From contig PAQV01000034.1 in assembly GCA_002709405.1 (NCBI GenBank), forward strand, positions 1 through 41,126: DNA of 41,126 nt, given 5' to 3'. Position 1 is the first letter of the stretch; each line of letters opens with the position of its first letter. Source of the stretch: Paracoccaceae bacterium (lineage in GTDB: Bacteria > Pseudomonadota > Alphaproteobacteria > Rhodobacterales > Rhodobacteraceae). The notes under the pieces are model-generated. The model saw only the letters and a list, made by a program, of their open reading frames with translations. It was not told the DNA's origin and made no database searches. The translations under genes and the position numbers were made by a program. Shown here piece after piece: positions 1-9,895 of the stretch.

Positions 1-2453
1 ACGAGCCCGATGGCGACGACCTCGCCGAGGCCCGCGCTGCCAGTCTCGCTGATGGCGTGCCGGGCATGGACGTGGTCGATGTCGCGGACGACGAAGGCGC
101 GACCGCTCCGGGCGACGACCACGAGCGTTCGGATCACGACGACAAGCGGGACCGCGACGCCTCGCGCCACGATACCTCAATCGAATCCGTTGCCGATGAC
201 GACGTCCAGGACGAGATGCGCCCGGCCCGCAAGCCGCGCGCCAAGCGCTACAAGATCCAGGAAGTCATCAAGGTCCGCCAGATCCTGCTGGTGCAGGTCG
301 TCAAGGAAGAGCGCGGCAACAAGGGCGCGGCCCTGACCACCTACCTGTCGCTGGCCGGGCGCTACTGCGTCCTGATGCCCAACACCGCCCGGGGCGGGGG
401 CATCAGCCGCAAGATCACCAATGCCGCCGACCGCAAGAAACTGAAGGAAATCGCCGGAGAGATCGACGTGCCCCAGGGCGCGGGCCTGATCATCCGCACC
501 GCCGGGGCCAAGCGCACCAAGACCGAGATCAAGCGCGACTACGAGTACCTGCAGCGCCTGTGGGAACAGATCCGCGAGCTGACGCTGAAATCGATCGCGC
601 CGGCCAAGATCTACGAAGAAGGCGACCTGATCAAACGCTCGATCCGCGATCTGTATAGCCGCGAGATCGACGAGGTGCTGGTCGAGGGCGAGCGCGGCTA
701 CCGCGTGGCCAAGGACTTCATGAAGATGATCATGCCGTCGCACGCCAAGAACGTGCAGCGGTACGAAGACCAGATGCCCCTGTTCGCGCGCTACCAGGTG
801 GAAAGCTACCTGGGCGGCATGTTCAACCCGACGGTCCAGCTGAAATCGGGCGGCTACATCGTGATCGGCGTGACCGAGGCGCTGGTGGCCATCGACGTGA
901 ACTCTGGCCGGGCGACCAAGGAAGGCTCGATCGAGGAAACCGCGCTGAAGACCAACCTGGAGGCCGCCGAGGAGGTGGCCCGCCAGCTGCGCCTGCGTGA
1001 CCTTGCCGGTCTGATCGTCATCGACTTCATCGACATGGACGAGCGCAAGAACAACGCGGCCGTCGAAAAGCGGATGAAGGACCGGCTGAAGACGGATCGG
1101 GCGCGCATCCAGGTGGGGCGGATTTCCGGCTTTGGCCTAATGGAAATGTCGCGCCAGCGTCTGCGCCCGGGCATGATCGAGGCGACGACCCAGCCGTGCC
1201 CGGCCTGCCATGGCACCGGCCTGATCCGGTCGGACGACAACATGGCGCTGTCGATCCTGCGCCAGGTCGAAGAGGAAGGCGTGCGCCGCCGCTCGCGCGA
1301 GGTGCTGGTGAAATGCCCCGTGGGCATCACCAACTTCCTGATGAACCAGAAGCGCGAACACATCGCCCAGATCGAGATGCGCTATGGCCTGTCGGTCCGC
1401 CTGGAAGGCGACCCGCACCTGGTCAGCCCCGATTTCTCGCTTGAGCGGTTCAAGACGGCGACGCGGAACGTGCCGGCGGTGTCGGCTCCGGTGGTGTCGG
1501 CGGATGCCTCGATCATGGACCTGGTCGATGCCGAGGAAGACACCGACGAGGACGTGACCGAGGAGACCGTCGCGGACGAGGTCGAGGACGATCCGAAGTC
1601 GACCGGCAAGTCGGGGTCGAAGTCCAAATCGGGGTCCAAGTCGGGGTCCAGGTCCGGCTCGGCGTCCGAGGACAGCTCGGACGGCGAGGCGGCGTCAGGC
1701 GATGACGAGGAAACGCCGAAGCCCAAGAAGCGTCGGCGGCGTCGGCGGCGGAAGTCGAAGTCGGGGAACGGGACGTCGGAGAACGGCGAGACCGGGTCCG
1801 AGGACTCGACCGACGGCAACGGCGGTGACACGAGCGCTCCGGCCGAAGGTGCTGACACGCCGGTGACGGCGGAGGCGGCTGAGACTCCGGCGAAAACCCC
1901 GGTCGAGGCCGAAACGGCAACGGCTGGTGAAACGCCCGAGGGCGCGGACGAGGCGAGCGCCGAAGCCGCTGCTCCGGCCGAGGTGGAGCTGCCGATCGAG
2001 CCGACAGCAGAGGAAGCGCCCCAGGCGGCCTTTGCCCACGAGCCCGAGGCCGAAGAGACCGAGGCGGCTCAAGAGCCCGTCGCTCCGGAAGTGGCGGCCG
2101 TGACTGAAACCGACGATCCGGCTGCAGACGTGGCCGTGGCCGAGGTGCCGGCGGAAGAGGTTGTCGCCGAAGAGGGTGCCGTCGCAGAGGCCCCGGTCGA
2201 AGAAACGCCGGTCGAAGAAATGCCGGTGGAAGAACCTGCGGTGGAAGACGCGCCGTCCGACGTGGTGGCCGACGAGACCCCCGCGCCGGAACCGGAACCT
2301 GCGCCTGAAGAGGTGACGGAAGAGGTGGCCGAAGCGCCTGCATCGGACCCCGAGCCCCAACCAGAGCCCCAGCCCGAACCGGTGACGGCCGAGGCCGAAC
2401 CCGAGGCTCCGCCGAAGCCCAAGCGGCGCGGCTGGTGGTCCATGGGATCGTAA
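1..2453 (+). CDS. rne: Ribonuclease E, 5'-truncated by the window edge
   Basis: Endoribonuclease that processes rRNA and tRNA precursors and starts mRNA decay as the core of the degradosome. The reading frame is already open at base 3, so the N-terminus (start of the S1 domain) lies outside the window. Visible features: the RNase E/G catalytic core with AIDVNSGR near base 885-910 and the VIDFID aspartates near 1015-1035, which supply the metal-binding residues in this family, and the zinc-link CPACHGTG near 1197-1220. The tail is long, acidic and rich in Pro, Ala and Glu (about 1500-2450), with Lys-Ser-Gly repeats and an arginine block (KKRRRRRRRK, about 1724-1753), typical of the disordered scaffold and RNA-binding arm. 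An acidic stretch at 1-220 resembles the insert found in alphaproteobacterial RNase E. It ends in KRRGWWSMGS. Confidence 0.97.
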   Translation, partial: EPDGDDLAEARAASLADGVPGMDVVDVADDEGATAPGDDHERSDHDDKRDRDASRHDTSIESVADDDVQDEMRPARKPRAKRYKIQEVIKVRQILLVQVVKEERGNKGAALTTYLSLAGRYCVLMPNTARGGGISRKITNAADRKKLKEIAGEIDVPQGAGLIIRTAGAKRTKTEIKRDYEYLQRLWEQIRELTLKSIAPAKIYEEGDLIKRSIRDLYSREIDEVLVEGERGYRVAKDFMKMIMPSHAKNVQRYEDQMPLFARYQVESYLGGMFNPTVQLKSGGYIVIGVTEALVAIDVNSGRATKEGSIEETALKTNLEAAEEVARQLRLRDLAGLIVIDFIDMDERKNNAAVEKRMKDRLKTDRARIQVGRISGFGLMEMSRQRLRPGMIEATTQPCPACHGTGLIRSDDNMALSILRQVEEEGVRRRSREVLVKCPVGITNFLMNQKREHIAQIEMRYGLSVRLEGDPHLVSPDFSLERFKTATRNVPAVSAPVVSADASIMDLVDAEEDTDEDVTEETVADEVEDDPKSTGKSGSKSKSGSKSGSRSGSASEDSSDGEAASGDDEETPKPKKRRRRRRRKSKSGNGTSENGETGSEDSTDGNGGDTSAPAEGADTPVTAEAAETPAKTPVEAETATAGETPEGADEASAEAAAPAEVELPIEPTAEEAPQAAFAHEPEAEETEAAQEPVAPEVAAVTETDDPAADVAVAEVPAEEVVAEEGAVAEAPVEETPVEEMPVEEPAVEDAPSDVVADETPAPEPEPAPEEVTEEVAEAPASDPEPQPEPQPEPVTAEAEPEAPPKPKRRGWWSMGS

Positions 2454-2460
2454 GACACGG

Positions 2461-2487
2461 AAAGGCGCGGCTTGGTCCGCGCCTTTT
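2461..2487 (+). terminator. Rho-independent terminator of rne
   Basis: A 10-bp perfect stem (AAAGGCGCGG / CCGCGCCTTT) with a 6-nt loop begins 7 bases after the rne stop codon and runs into a short T tract. Confidence 0.8.
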
Positions 2488-2526
2488 GCGTTGTAGGGGG
2501 TAAGTTCCGGGGCGCGGGGTGGCGGG

Positions 2527-2766
2527 TCAGCCGCCCTTGCGGATCAGGTAGATCTGCATCTCGTCCCGGTCGTCCTGTGACAGAAGCGCGTGGCCGGCCT
2601 CTCGGCAGAAATGCGGCACGTCGATCACGGCGGCCGGGTCATCGGCCCAGACCTGAAGAACGCCCCCGTCTGGCAGGCCCTGCAATCGCTTGCGGGCCTT
2701 GAGGACGGGCAGGGGGCACAGCAGGCCACGGGCGTCGAGGGTTTCGCTGATCTCGGTCATGGGCAT
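2527..2766 (-). CDS. TusA/SirA-like sulfurtransferase
   Basis: Small (79 aa) TusA-family protein. Family members carry persulfide sulfur on a conserved cysteine for tRNA thiolation, cofactor synthesis or sulfur trafficking. The diagnostic motif near the N-terminus is present: LDARGLLCPLPVLKARKRL, with the active Cys in CPLP. A beta-alpha-beta fold with the usual length follows. The frame is open further upstream, but family length favours MPMTEIS; the second Met (base 2760) is an equally possible start, and no strong ribosome-binding site separates them. It is divergent from ccdA, and the shared intergenic space (about 160 bp) must hold both promoters. A link to CcdA-mediated thiol chemistry is only inferred from adjacency. 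The partner cannot be assigned from sequence. Confidence 0.85.
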   Translation of the reverse strand: MPMTEISETLDARGLLCPLPVLKARKRLQGLPDGGVLQVWADDPAAVIDVPHFCREAGHALLSQDDRDEMQIYLIRKGG

Positions 2767-2925
2767 GTTGATAGGATGCGCGCACGGGCGATGTCCATGG
2801 GCATGTCCGGGCATGTGGCCTTTGCGCCTTCCGCCACCTGCGCCCCCGGTGATGTTGCAAAGCGCCACGCGGATGTGACCTTGCGGCGCGTGACTGCGGG
2901 CACGGGATGGCATAAGCGTCGATCC

Positions 2926-3678
2926 ATGTTCGGACTGGATATCATCGACGCCGCCCTTTTGCCGGCCATGGCCATCGCCCTTGTCGCGGGGCTGATCAGC
3001 TTCCTGTCGCCCTGCGTGCTGCCGATCGTGCCGCCCTACCTGGCCTACATGAGCGGCGTGTCGGTGACCGAGCTCAGCTCGGGCGAGCGGGCGCGCAACG
3101 CGGCGCTGATCCCGGCGGTCTTCTTCGTGCTGGGCCTGTCGACGGTGTTCCTGTTCCTAGGCTTCACGGCCTCGGCCATCGGGTCGATCTTCCTGGCCTA
3201 CCAGGGCTGGTTCAACACCATTGCGGGCATCCTCGTCATGGCCTTCGGCGCGCATTTCGTGGGCGTCTACCGGATCGGCTTCCTGGACCGCGAGGCGCGG
3301 ATCGACGTCGGAGACCGGGGCGGGTCGTCTTTCGGGGCCTACGTGCTGGGCTTGGCCTTTGCCTTCGGCTGGACGCCCTGCATCGGGCCCCAGCTGGGGG
3401 CGATCCTGTCGCTGGCCGCCTCCGAGGCATCGGTCACGCGGGGCACCATGCTGCTGGCGGTCTATGCCATCGGCCTGGGCGTGCCCTTCCTGCTGGTCGC
3501 GGCCTTCTTGCCGCGCATGGGCGGGCTGATGGGCTGGATGAAGCGGCACATGGAACAGATCGAGCGGATCATGGGCCTGTTGCTGTGGACGGTGGGCCTG
3601 TTGATGCTGACGGGTGGGTTCTCGCGGTTTTCGTACTGGCTGCTGGAAACCTTCCCGGGCCTGGCGGTGTTGGGATAG
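2926..3678 (+). CDS. ccdA: Cytochrome c biogenesis protein CcdA
   Basis: Inner-membrane thiol-disulfide transporter of the CcdA/DsbD transmembrane family. It passes electrons from cytoplasmic thioredoxin to periplasmic thiol reductases used in c-type cytochrome maturation. The 250-residue protein has about six hydrophobic segments. Its two hallmark cysteines are visible: Cys30 in SPCVLP within TM1 and Cys152 in TPCIGP within TM4. The ATG at 2926 puts TM1 at its usual place; the open frame extends further upstream, but that part is not hydrophobic and looks like read-through of the intergenic region. The gene stands alone, divergent from the TusA-like gene and followed 62 bp later by an unrelated hydrolase gene on the same strand. 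Confidence 0.93.
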   Translation: MFGLDIIDAALLPAMAIALVAGLISFLSPCVLPIVPPYLAYMSGVSVTELSSGERARNAALIPAVFFVLGLSTVFLFLGFTASAIGSIFLAYQGWFNTIAGILVMAFGAHFVGVYRIGFLDREARIDVGDRGGSSFGAYVLGLAFAFGWTPCIGPQLGAILSLAASEASVTRGTMLLAVYAIGLGVPFLLVAAFLPRMGGLMGWMKRHMEQIERIMGLLLWTVGLLMLTGGFSRFSYWLLETFPGLAVLG

Positions 3679-3740
3679 GGCGACAGCGGGCCTTAATCCG
3701 GACATGATAGGCTGCTAGACTGACGCCAAAGAGGTCAGAG

Positions 3741-4970
3741 ATGAGCAGTCCTTCGCTTGGGTCGGTCGCGCGGCGGCGGGTGTTCTATATCCCCGGGTAC
3801 GATCCGATCCCCGCCCGCAAGTACCGAGAGATCTATCGCCGGGAAGGGGCCGAGCAGGCGCTGATTTCCGGCTATGAGCTGGCCGTGGCGGGACGTCCTG
3901 CGGGCCAGGGGCCGTTCGGCTGGCAGGTCACGGCGATCATGGACGGGGCAGAGGTCTCGGCCGATATCGACGTGCTGGTCTGGTCCGACATCGTGAAATC
4001 TAGCATGTCCGGGTCGATTGCTGCCACCTATGGGCAGATGGTGCGGACGGCCTGGGCCTACCTGGGCACGGGTGCGTTCTGGCCGTTGCTGCGGTTGCGC
4101 AAGGGCCCGGTGATTGCAGCCCTCTACCCGGTGGTGATGCTGCTGGTCTATGCGCTGGTGGCGTGCGGGCTGGGGTTGTGCGCCGGCCTGCTGGTGGCCC
4201 GGTTGGCGGGCGGCGGCTGGGTTGCGCTGCTGGGCTGGGCCGTGGGGCCGGCGGTGGCGGCCCTGGTCCTGAGGCTGGCCCGGCGCCTGGATGGGCGCAC
4301 CTTCGTCTTTTACCTGATGCACGATTTTGCCCATGCGGCCGAGGACCTGGGAGAGATCCCCGCGGCCCTGTCCGACCGTCTGGCCGCCTTCGGCGACCTG
4401 GTGGCCGAGTCCCTGGCCGACGATGTGGACGAGGTGCTGGTGGTCGGCCATTCCTCGGGGGCGCACCTGGCGGTGACGGTGCTGGCCGACCTGATCCGGG
4501 CGGGCCGGGTGCCTGTTGATGGGCCGGCGCTGGGGCTTCTGTCGCTGGGCCAGGTGGTGCCGATGGTGTCGTTCCTGCCCCGGGCGGACCGGCTGAGGGC
4601 AGACCTGCGCTACCTGTCGGCCCGGCCCGAGCTGACCTGGGTCGATGTCACGGCGCCCGGCGATGGCTGCGCCTTTGCCCTGTGCGATCCGGTGGCGGTG
4701 ACGGGGGTTGCGCCCGACGGGCAGCGCTGGCCCCTGATCTTGTCGGCAGCCTTCACCCAGACGCTGTCTCCCGAACGCTGGGCCGCGCTGCGCTGGCGGT
4801 TTCACCGGCTGCACTTCCAGTATCTGCATGCCTTTGATCGGCCGGGGGATTACGATTACTTCCGCATCACGGCCGGCCCCCTGACACTGGCCGCGCGCTA
4901 CGCGGGGCGGGTGCCGTCGAAATCGCGGATCGTGACGGCCCTGTCGCGGTATACCTCGGTGCGGGCATGA
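3741..4970 (+). CDS. Alpha/beta-hydrolase-like membrane protein, unknown substrate
   Basis: 409-residue protein that I can place only by motif. It has GHSSG (residues 236-240), a GxSxG nucleophile elbow after a hydrophobic beta strand (VDEVLVV), which suggests a serine hydrolase/lipase-like fold. The N-terminal VFYIPGYDP resembles the first beta strand and oxyanion region of such folds. Between the two halves lie two hydrophobic segments (about residues 123-152 and 157-180), so it is probably anchored in the inner membrane. The start is supported by AGAGGTCAGAG just upstream. Its stop overlaps the next start (ATGA at 4967-4970), so it is translationally coupled to the P450. The substrate is unknown; lipid or ester hydrolysis is an inference. 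Confidence 0.7.
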   Translation: MSSPSLGSVARRRVFYIPGYDPIPARKYREIYRREGAEQALISGYELAVAGRPAGQGPFGWQVTAIMDGAEVSADIDVLVWSDIVKSSMSGSIAATYGQMVRTAWAYLGTGAFWPLLRLRKGPVIAALYPVVMLLVYALVACGLGLCAGLLVARLAGGGWVALLGWAVGPAVAALVLRLARRLDGRTFVFYLMHDFAHAAEDLGEIPAALSDRLAAFGDLVAESLADDVDEVLVVGHSSGAHLAVTVLADLIRAGRVPVDGPALGLLSLGQVVPMVSFLPRADRLRADLRYLSARPELTWVDVTAPGDGCAFALCDPVAVTGVAPDGQRWPLILSAAFTQTLSPERWAALRWRFHRLHFQYLHAFDRPGDYDYFRITAGPLTLAARYAGRVPSKSRIVTALSRYTSVRA

Positions 4971-6340
4971 GACCGCCCAAACCGGTGCCCCGCCCGGATC
5001 GGGTGTCGCTGTGGCGCTACATGCGCCTGTTTCGCAAGGATATCCTGTCGGCCCAGCCCGAACGGCTGTACCGGGCCTGGATGGCCGAATTCCGCACGCC
5101 GTTCTTCCGGTCCTTCCTGGTCAACCAGCCCGACCTGGTGGCCGAGATCCTGAAGGCGCGGCCCCGGGACTTTCCGAAATCCGACCGGATCGGCGAGGGG
5201 CTGCGGCCGCTGCTGGGCCGGTCGGTGTTCCTGACGAACGGGGCCGAGTGGGAGCGGCAGAGGCGGATCATCGACCCGGCCTTCGAAGGGGGGCGACTGA
5301 AGGATACGTTCCCGGCCATGCTGGCGGCGGCGGATCGGGCGGTCGACCGGTTGGGAGACGAAGCGGGCGGGCCTGTCGAGATCGAGGAAGTGACCAGCCA
5401 TGTGGCGGCGGACGTGATCTTTCGGACCCTGTTCTCGATCCCGATCGATCATCGCCTGGCCGCACAGGTCTTTGCCGAATTCCGCGACTACCAGCGCAGC
5501 CAGCCGATCCTGAACCTTGCGGCTTTCGTGCCGGTGCCGAGCTGGGTGCCCCGGTTCTTTTCGCGCCGGACCCGGGATGCGGCCCGGTCGATCCGGGGGC
5601 TGATCACGCAGCTGACCGAGGCTCGCCAGCAGGCCATTTCCGAAGGTACGGCCCCCGACGACCTTGCCACCAAGATCATGACAACGCGGGATCCCGAGAC
5701 GGGCGAAGGGTTCGCGACAGAGGAAATGGTCGACCAGGTGGCGATCTTCTTCCTGGCGGGGCATGAAACCAGCGCCTCGGCCCTGGCCTGGAGCTTGTAC
5801 CTGCTGGCGCTCTACCCCGAATGGCAGGACCGTGTGGCCGCCGAGGCCCGGGCGGTCGAGCGCTGGGAGTTCGGGGCCATGTCCCGGCTGGGCGTGACGC
5901 GCGATGTCTTCCGCGAGGCCCTGAGGCTTTATCCGCCGGTCCCGATGATGGTCCGGCAGGCCACCGGATGCGAGCGGTTCCGGGACCGTGATGTGCCGGA
6001 GGGTGCGCAACTGGTGCTGAGCCCCTGGCACCTGCATCGCCACACGCGGCTGTGGGACGACCCCGACGGGTTCAATCCCGGGCGCTGGCAGACCGAGAAC
6101 GGACGGCGCTGCGGGCGAGAGGCCTACATCCCCTTTTCCGCCGGGGCGCGGGTGTGCACGGGGGCGGGGTTTGCCATGATCGAGGGCCCCCTGATCCTGG
6201 CGCGGATCCTGGCCCGCTACCGGGTGACGCCGGTGGATGGGCGAGTGCCGGTGCCGGTCGCGCATCTGACGGTCCGCTCGAAAGAGGGGATCTGGCTGGA
6301 CCTGTCCGAACGCGGGTCGGGCCGGGTGCCGGAATTTTAG
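4967..6340 (+). CDS. Cytochrome P450 monooxygenase
   Basis: Heme-thiolate monooxygenase of 457 residues with all the family signatures: the I-helix oxygen-activation motif AGHET (264-268), the K-helix ExxR (EALR, 317-320), a PPVP segment just after it, and the heme-binding loop FSAGARVCTG (390-399) with Cys397 as the axial ligand. No membrane anchor or fused reductase is visible, so electrons must come from separate ferredoxin or flavodoxin partners, none of which is in the window. Translational coupling to the upstream hydrolase-like gene implies a shared pathway, perhaps hydroxylation plus hydrolysis of a lipophilic substrate, but the substrate cannot be read from the sequence. The stop codon is embedded in a palindromic terminator. 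Confidence 0.95.
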   Translation: MRPPKPVPRPDRVSLWRYMRLFRKDILSAQPERLYRAWMAEFRTPFFRSFLVNQPDLVAEILKARPRDFPKSDRIGEGLRPLLGRSVFLTNGAEWERQRRIIDPAFEGGRLKDTFPAMLAAADRAVDRLGDEAGGPVEIEEVTSHVAADVIFRTLFSIPIDHRLAAQVFAEFRDYQRSQPILNLAAFVPVPSWVPRFFSRRTRDAARSIRGLITQLTEARQQAISEGTAPDDLATKIMTTRDPETGEGFATEEMVDQVAIFFLAGHETSASALAWSLYLLALYPEWQDRVAAEARAVERWEFGAMSRLGVTRDVFREALRLYPPVPMMVRQATGCERFRDRDVPEGAQLVLSPWHLHRHTRLWDDPDGFNPGRWQTENGRRCGREAYIPFSAGARVCTGAGFAMIEGPLILARILARYRVTPVDGRVPVPVAHLTVRSKEGIWLDLSERGSGRVPEF

Positions 6341-6373
6341 AAAATTCCGGACCGTTTTCTTTCAAGAAAACGG
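6329..6373. terminator. Tandem AT-rich palindromes, bidirectional terminator
   Basis: Two perfect inverted repeats lie back to back. CCGGAATTTT-AG-AAAATTCCGG (6329-6350) contains the P450 stop codon, and CCGTTTTCTT-TC-AAGAAAACGG (6352-6373) abuts the stop of the convergent small gene. The T/A-rich arms and convergent layout suit termination in both directions. A similar pair is found at 33,331-33,379. Confidence 0.75.
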
Positions 6374-6604
6374 CTACAGGATGGGTCGGATCGGTTCACG
6401 GTTGCAGAAGATCACGATTTGGCCGGCGTTTTCGACCGCCTGGAACCCGCGCCTGCGCAATTCGTCCTCGAACCTGTCCCGGCCGACGAACCGCTCCACA
6501 TCCCGAAGCTTGCGCCGGATGATCGCGCCTTCGCAGACGGCCTTGGACGAAAAGACATGGGCAAGCCAGGCGTCGGCGGTGAAGGGGGCAGGCAGGGATG
6601 ACAT
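6374..6604 (-). CDS. Conserved small protein, unknown function
   Basis: 76-residue soluble protein, rich in Arg and Phe, with a compact N-terminal helix pattern and the C-terminal segment AVENAGQIVIFCNREPIR. As I recall, similar short Rhodobacterales proteins are sometimes labelled phosphoribosylanthranilate isomerase. Nothing in this sequence supports a TIM-barrel enzyme (a real TrpF is about 200 residues), so I would not transfer that name. It is the last gene of the minus-strand run fumC - DUF4169-like - RHH - this gene, starting 23 bases after the RHH stop, which suggests co-transcription. No strong ribosome-binding site is visible. Confidence 0.7.
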   Translation of the reverse strand: MSSLPAPFTADAWLAHVFSSKAVCEGAIIRRKLRDVERFVGRDRFEDELRRRGFQAVENAGQIVIFCNREPIRPIL

Positions 6605-6627
6605 GTCCCGAAATTGCCAAAGGACGG

Positions 6628-6843
6628 TTACCGTCCCCTTAAACGCCGCAGCACGAACAGGCGGATGGCCGAGGCCAGCCCCGTGTCCAAGTCCCGCTTC
6701 GCGTCGATTTCAGCGGCGAGGGCGTTGATCGCCTTGTCATCCTCGGCGGCAATGTCGCGGAACGCCTCCCAGAATTCGTCTTCCAGGGTCACGCTGGTGC
6801 GGTGGCCCCTGAGGGTCAGCGAACGCTTGCGCGGCGGGCTCAT
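6628..6843 (-). CDS. Ribbon-helix-helix domain protein
   Basis: 71-residue protein that appears to be an RHH-type DNA-binding domain throughout: a basic N-terminus (PPRKRSLTLRGHRT), a beta strand SVTLEDEFW that would insert into the DNA major groove of a dimer, then two helices. Its start overlaps the stop of the upstream DUF4169-like gene (ATGA at 6840-6843), so the two are translationally coupled, downstream of fumC. A regulatory role is inferred from the fold; the target is unknown. No adjacent toxin is recognisable, so I do not call it an antitoxin. Confidence 0.8.
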   Translation of the reverse strand: MSPPRKRSLTLRGHRTSVTLEDEFWEAFRDIAAEDDKAINALAAEIDAKRDLDTGLASAIRLFVLRRLRGR

Positions 6844-7012
6844 TCCTCGGATTTGTGGCCGTCAAGCCGCCGCTCGGCCAGGTTCTCTTCGGCCCTGGCC
6901 CGATCCTTTTCGGCCTTTGTCCGGCCGAATTTCACCGCGTTCTCGTCTGCGCGGGCCTTTTTGTCGGCCCGCGCCTTGTCTTTCCGGAACCTGTTGAGGT
7001 TGACCGGTTTGC

Positions 7013-7016
<4 letters not shown>
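6840..7016 (-). CDS. DUF4169-like small basic protein
   Basis: 58-residue, highly charged, helix-forming protein beginning [18 protein letters not shown] and continuing with alternating Lys/Arg/Ala/Glu. This matches the small DUF4169 family often found beside fumC in Rhodobacterales (family recall, not searched). I place the start at a TTG (7014-7016) that overlaps the fumC stop codon (TTGA), which would make it translationally coupled to fumC; no in-frame ATG is available nearby. Its stop overlaps the start of the RHH gene. Function is unknown. The composition suggests a nucleic-acid- or ribosome-associated protein, but that is speculation. Confidence 0.75.
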
Positions 7017-8407
<1,391 letters not shown>

Positions 8408-8722
8408 CGGTCGCTCCCTTGCGCGATTACTCGCTTGGGGGTTTAGCCTCGTGCGGGGGCAGAGGCAATCTGACACTTGGCCGTCAGCGCTATCACCCGC
8501 GGCTGGCCAATCTGTGGCCCATATCTGGCCCGCGCTTCGGGCACCGGTGCTCAAGGTCTTTGCCGCTATCGTGACCAACGGCGCGCGCGGGGCGACCTAG
8601 AAAGGGCTTGAGTTCGCGCCACCGCTCGCGGACACTTGGCCGCGCGGGGCCGGATCCCGCTGTCCAACGGGCCGTCGGGCCCTATATTATGACCACGTGC
8701 GAGTGACGACAGGAGAGCGCCG
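8408..8722. other. Intergenic region between divergent fumC and exported protein
   Basis: 315 bases without a convincing gene. It must hold the divergent promoters of fumC and of the exported protein at 8723. A ribosome-binding site AGGAGAG lies just before 8723. I see no clear sigma-70 -35/-10 pair, riboswitch or repeat. Confidence 0.5.
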
Positions 8723-9277
8723 ATGCGTCTGCCAACCGGCCAAATGGCCCGTCTGAGGACCCTGGGTGCGGCCGCGGCCGTTCTGGTCAGCTGTGCAACT
8801 GCCGGGCTGGCCGCCGAGGTGTCGGATTTCGTGGGCAGCTACATGGGCACGGCCGAGGTCCAGTCGGGCGACGAAGTCCAGCAGCGCGAGCTGTCGGTCG
8901 AGGTGGCGGAAACCAAGCAGGGGTTCCGGGTCGACTGGACGACGATCACCTACCGGGGCGACGGCCGGGTGAAAGAGGCGGCCTATTCCATCAACTTCGT
9001 GCCCAGCGACCGCGATGACGTGTTCGCGGCGGCCATGACCAAGAACATGTTCGGCCACGATGTGCAGCTGAACCCGATGAAGGGCGAACCCTTTGTCTGG
9101 GCGCGCATCATCGGCGACACGATGACCGTCTTTTCGTTGTTCGTGGACGACGAGGGGGGCTATGAAATCCAGGAGTTCAACCGGACCCTGGCCGAAGGCG
9201 GGCTGGAGCTGGATTTCCTCAGCGTGCGCAATGGCGCGCTGCGCCGGCGGATCGAAACCTTCCTGGAACGGCAATAA
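8723..9277 (+). CDS. Exported protein, unknown function
   Basis: 184-residue protein with a signal peptide at the N-terminus: positively charged MRLPTGQMARLR, then a hydrophobic alanine-rich stretch ending LAAE, with likely cleavage after AGLAA. The mature part reads like a beta-rich, lipocalin-like small domain (alternating hydrophobic strands: FVGSYMGTAEV, GFRVDWTTITY, YSINFVP, MTVFSLFVDDEGGYEI). It has no cysteines or catalytic motif that I recognise. The ribosome-binding site ACAGGAGAG precedes the ATG by about 7 bases. It is probably periplasmic. It is monocistronic, divergent from fumC and convergent with sspB. Confidence 0.8.
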   Translation: MRLPTGQMARLRTLGAAAAVLVSCATAGLAAEVSDFVGSYMGTAEVQSGDEVQQRELSVEVAETKQGFRVDWTTITYRGDGRVKEAAYSINFVPSDRDDVFAAAMTKNMFGHDVQLNPMKGEPFVWARIIGDTMTVFSLFVDDEGGYEIQEFNRTLAEGGLELDFLSVRNGALRRRIETFLERQ

Positions 9278-9319
9278 ATACCAGGCCAACCAGTCTTGCC
9301 CACTGGTCTAGTCTACGGG

Positions 9320-9339
9320 GCCCGGCCTGACGGCCGGGC
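9320..9339. terminator. Hairpin between convergent genes
   Basis: An 8-bp perfect stem (GCCCGGCC / GGCCGGGC) with a 4-nt loop sits between the convergent exported-protein gene and sspB. There is no strong T tract on either side, so terminator function is plausible but not certain. Confidence 0.5.
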
Positions 9340-9347
9340 GCAGGGCG

Positions 9348-9818
9348 TCACTTGCGGAACTTGTCCAGCGACACGACCTCGGCATCCGAACTGCGGGGCG
9401 CCTCGGTCTGGGGCGGATCCTCGGGTTCGGTCGGCTGGGGAGGCTCGGCGTCGGGGTCGTCATCTTCGGGCGATTCAAAGCGCAGGCCGAATTCGACCGA
9501 CGGATCAACGAAGGTCTTGATGGCGTCGTAGGGGATGTAGAGCGGCTCGGGCTGGTCTCCGAAATTCAGCGTGACGGCAAAGCCGTCGTCGGTGACATCG
9601 AGGTTTTCAAACCAATGCTGCATGACCACGGTCATTTCAGAGGGGTACCGGTCGGACAGCCAATCGGCCAGCAGGGCATCGGGATGTGTGGTGTCGAAGG
9701 TGATGAAGAAATGATGTGCGCCGGGCAGACCGTTGGCCTGAACATCCGTCAGGACGGACTTGATCAGTCCGCGCATGGCCGTGTGCATCAGATTTCCGTA
9801 GTCGATATTGTGTGACAT
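9348..9818 (-). CDS. sspB: SspB, ClpXP adaptor for ssrA-tagged proteins
   Basis: Adaptor that tethers ssrA-tagged proteins to the ClpXP protease. The 156-residue protein has the alpha-type SspB substrate-binding domain at about residues 1-110 (MSHNIDYGNLMHTAMRGLIK, then HHFFITFDT and the strand MTVVMQHWFENL). An acidic, proline-rich linker follows, ending in a short basic tail (VVSLDKFRK) that in SspB proteins is the ClpX-docking segment. The tmRNA gene that writes the tag, ssrA, lies only about 13 kb away, beside the integrated element. A short gap and a divergent-looking intergenic region separate sspB from chrA. The start gives the full conserved N-terminus. Confidence 0.93.
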   Translation of the reverse strand: MSHNIDYGNLMHTAMRGLIKSVLTDVQANGLPGAHHFFITFDTTHPDALLADWLSDRYPSEMTVVMQHWFENLDVTDDGFAVTLNFGDQPEPLYIPYDAIKTFVDPSVEFGLRFESPEDDDPDAEPPQPTEPEDPPQTEAPRSSDAEVVSLDKFRK

Positions 9819-9895
9819 GACACCGTTCCCTGGGGGCTTGGCCTACAGAATAGGGGATTCGAGCGGAAACGAAAGACGCCCTGTGCCTTTATCGG

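Noticed and set aside
1614-1670. Repeated GGGTCCAAGTCG-type units, possible tandem repeat
   Set aside because: These are coding Lys-Ser-Gly repeats in the disordered tail of RNase E, not a separate element.
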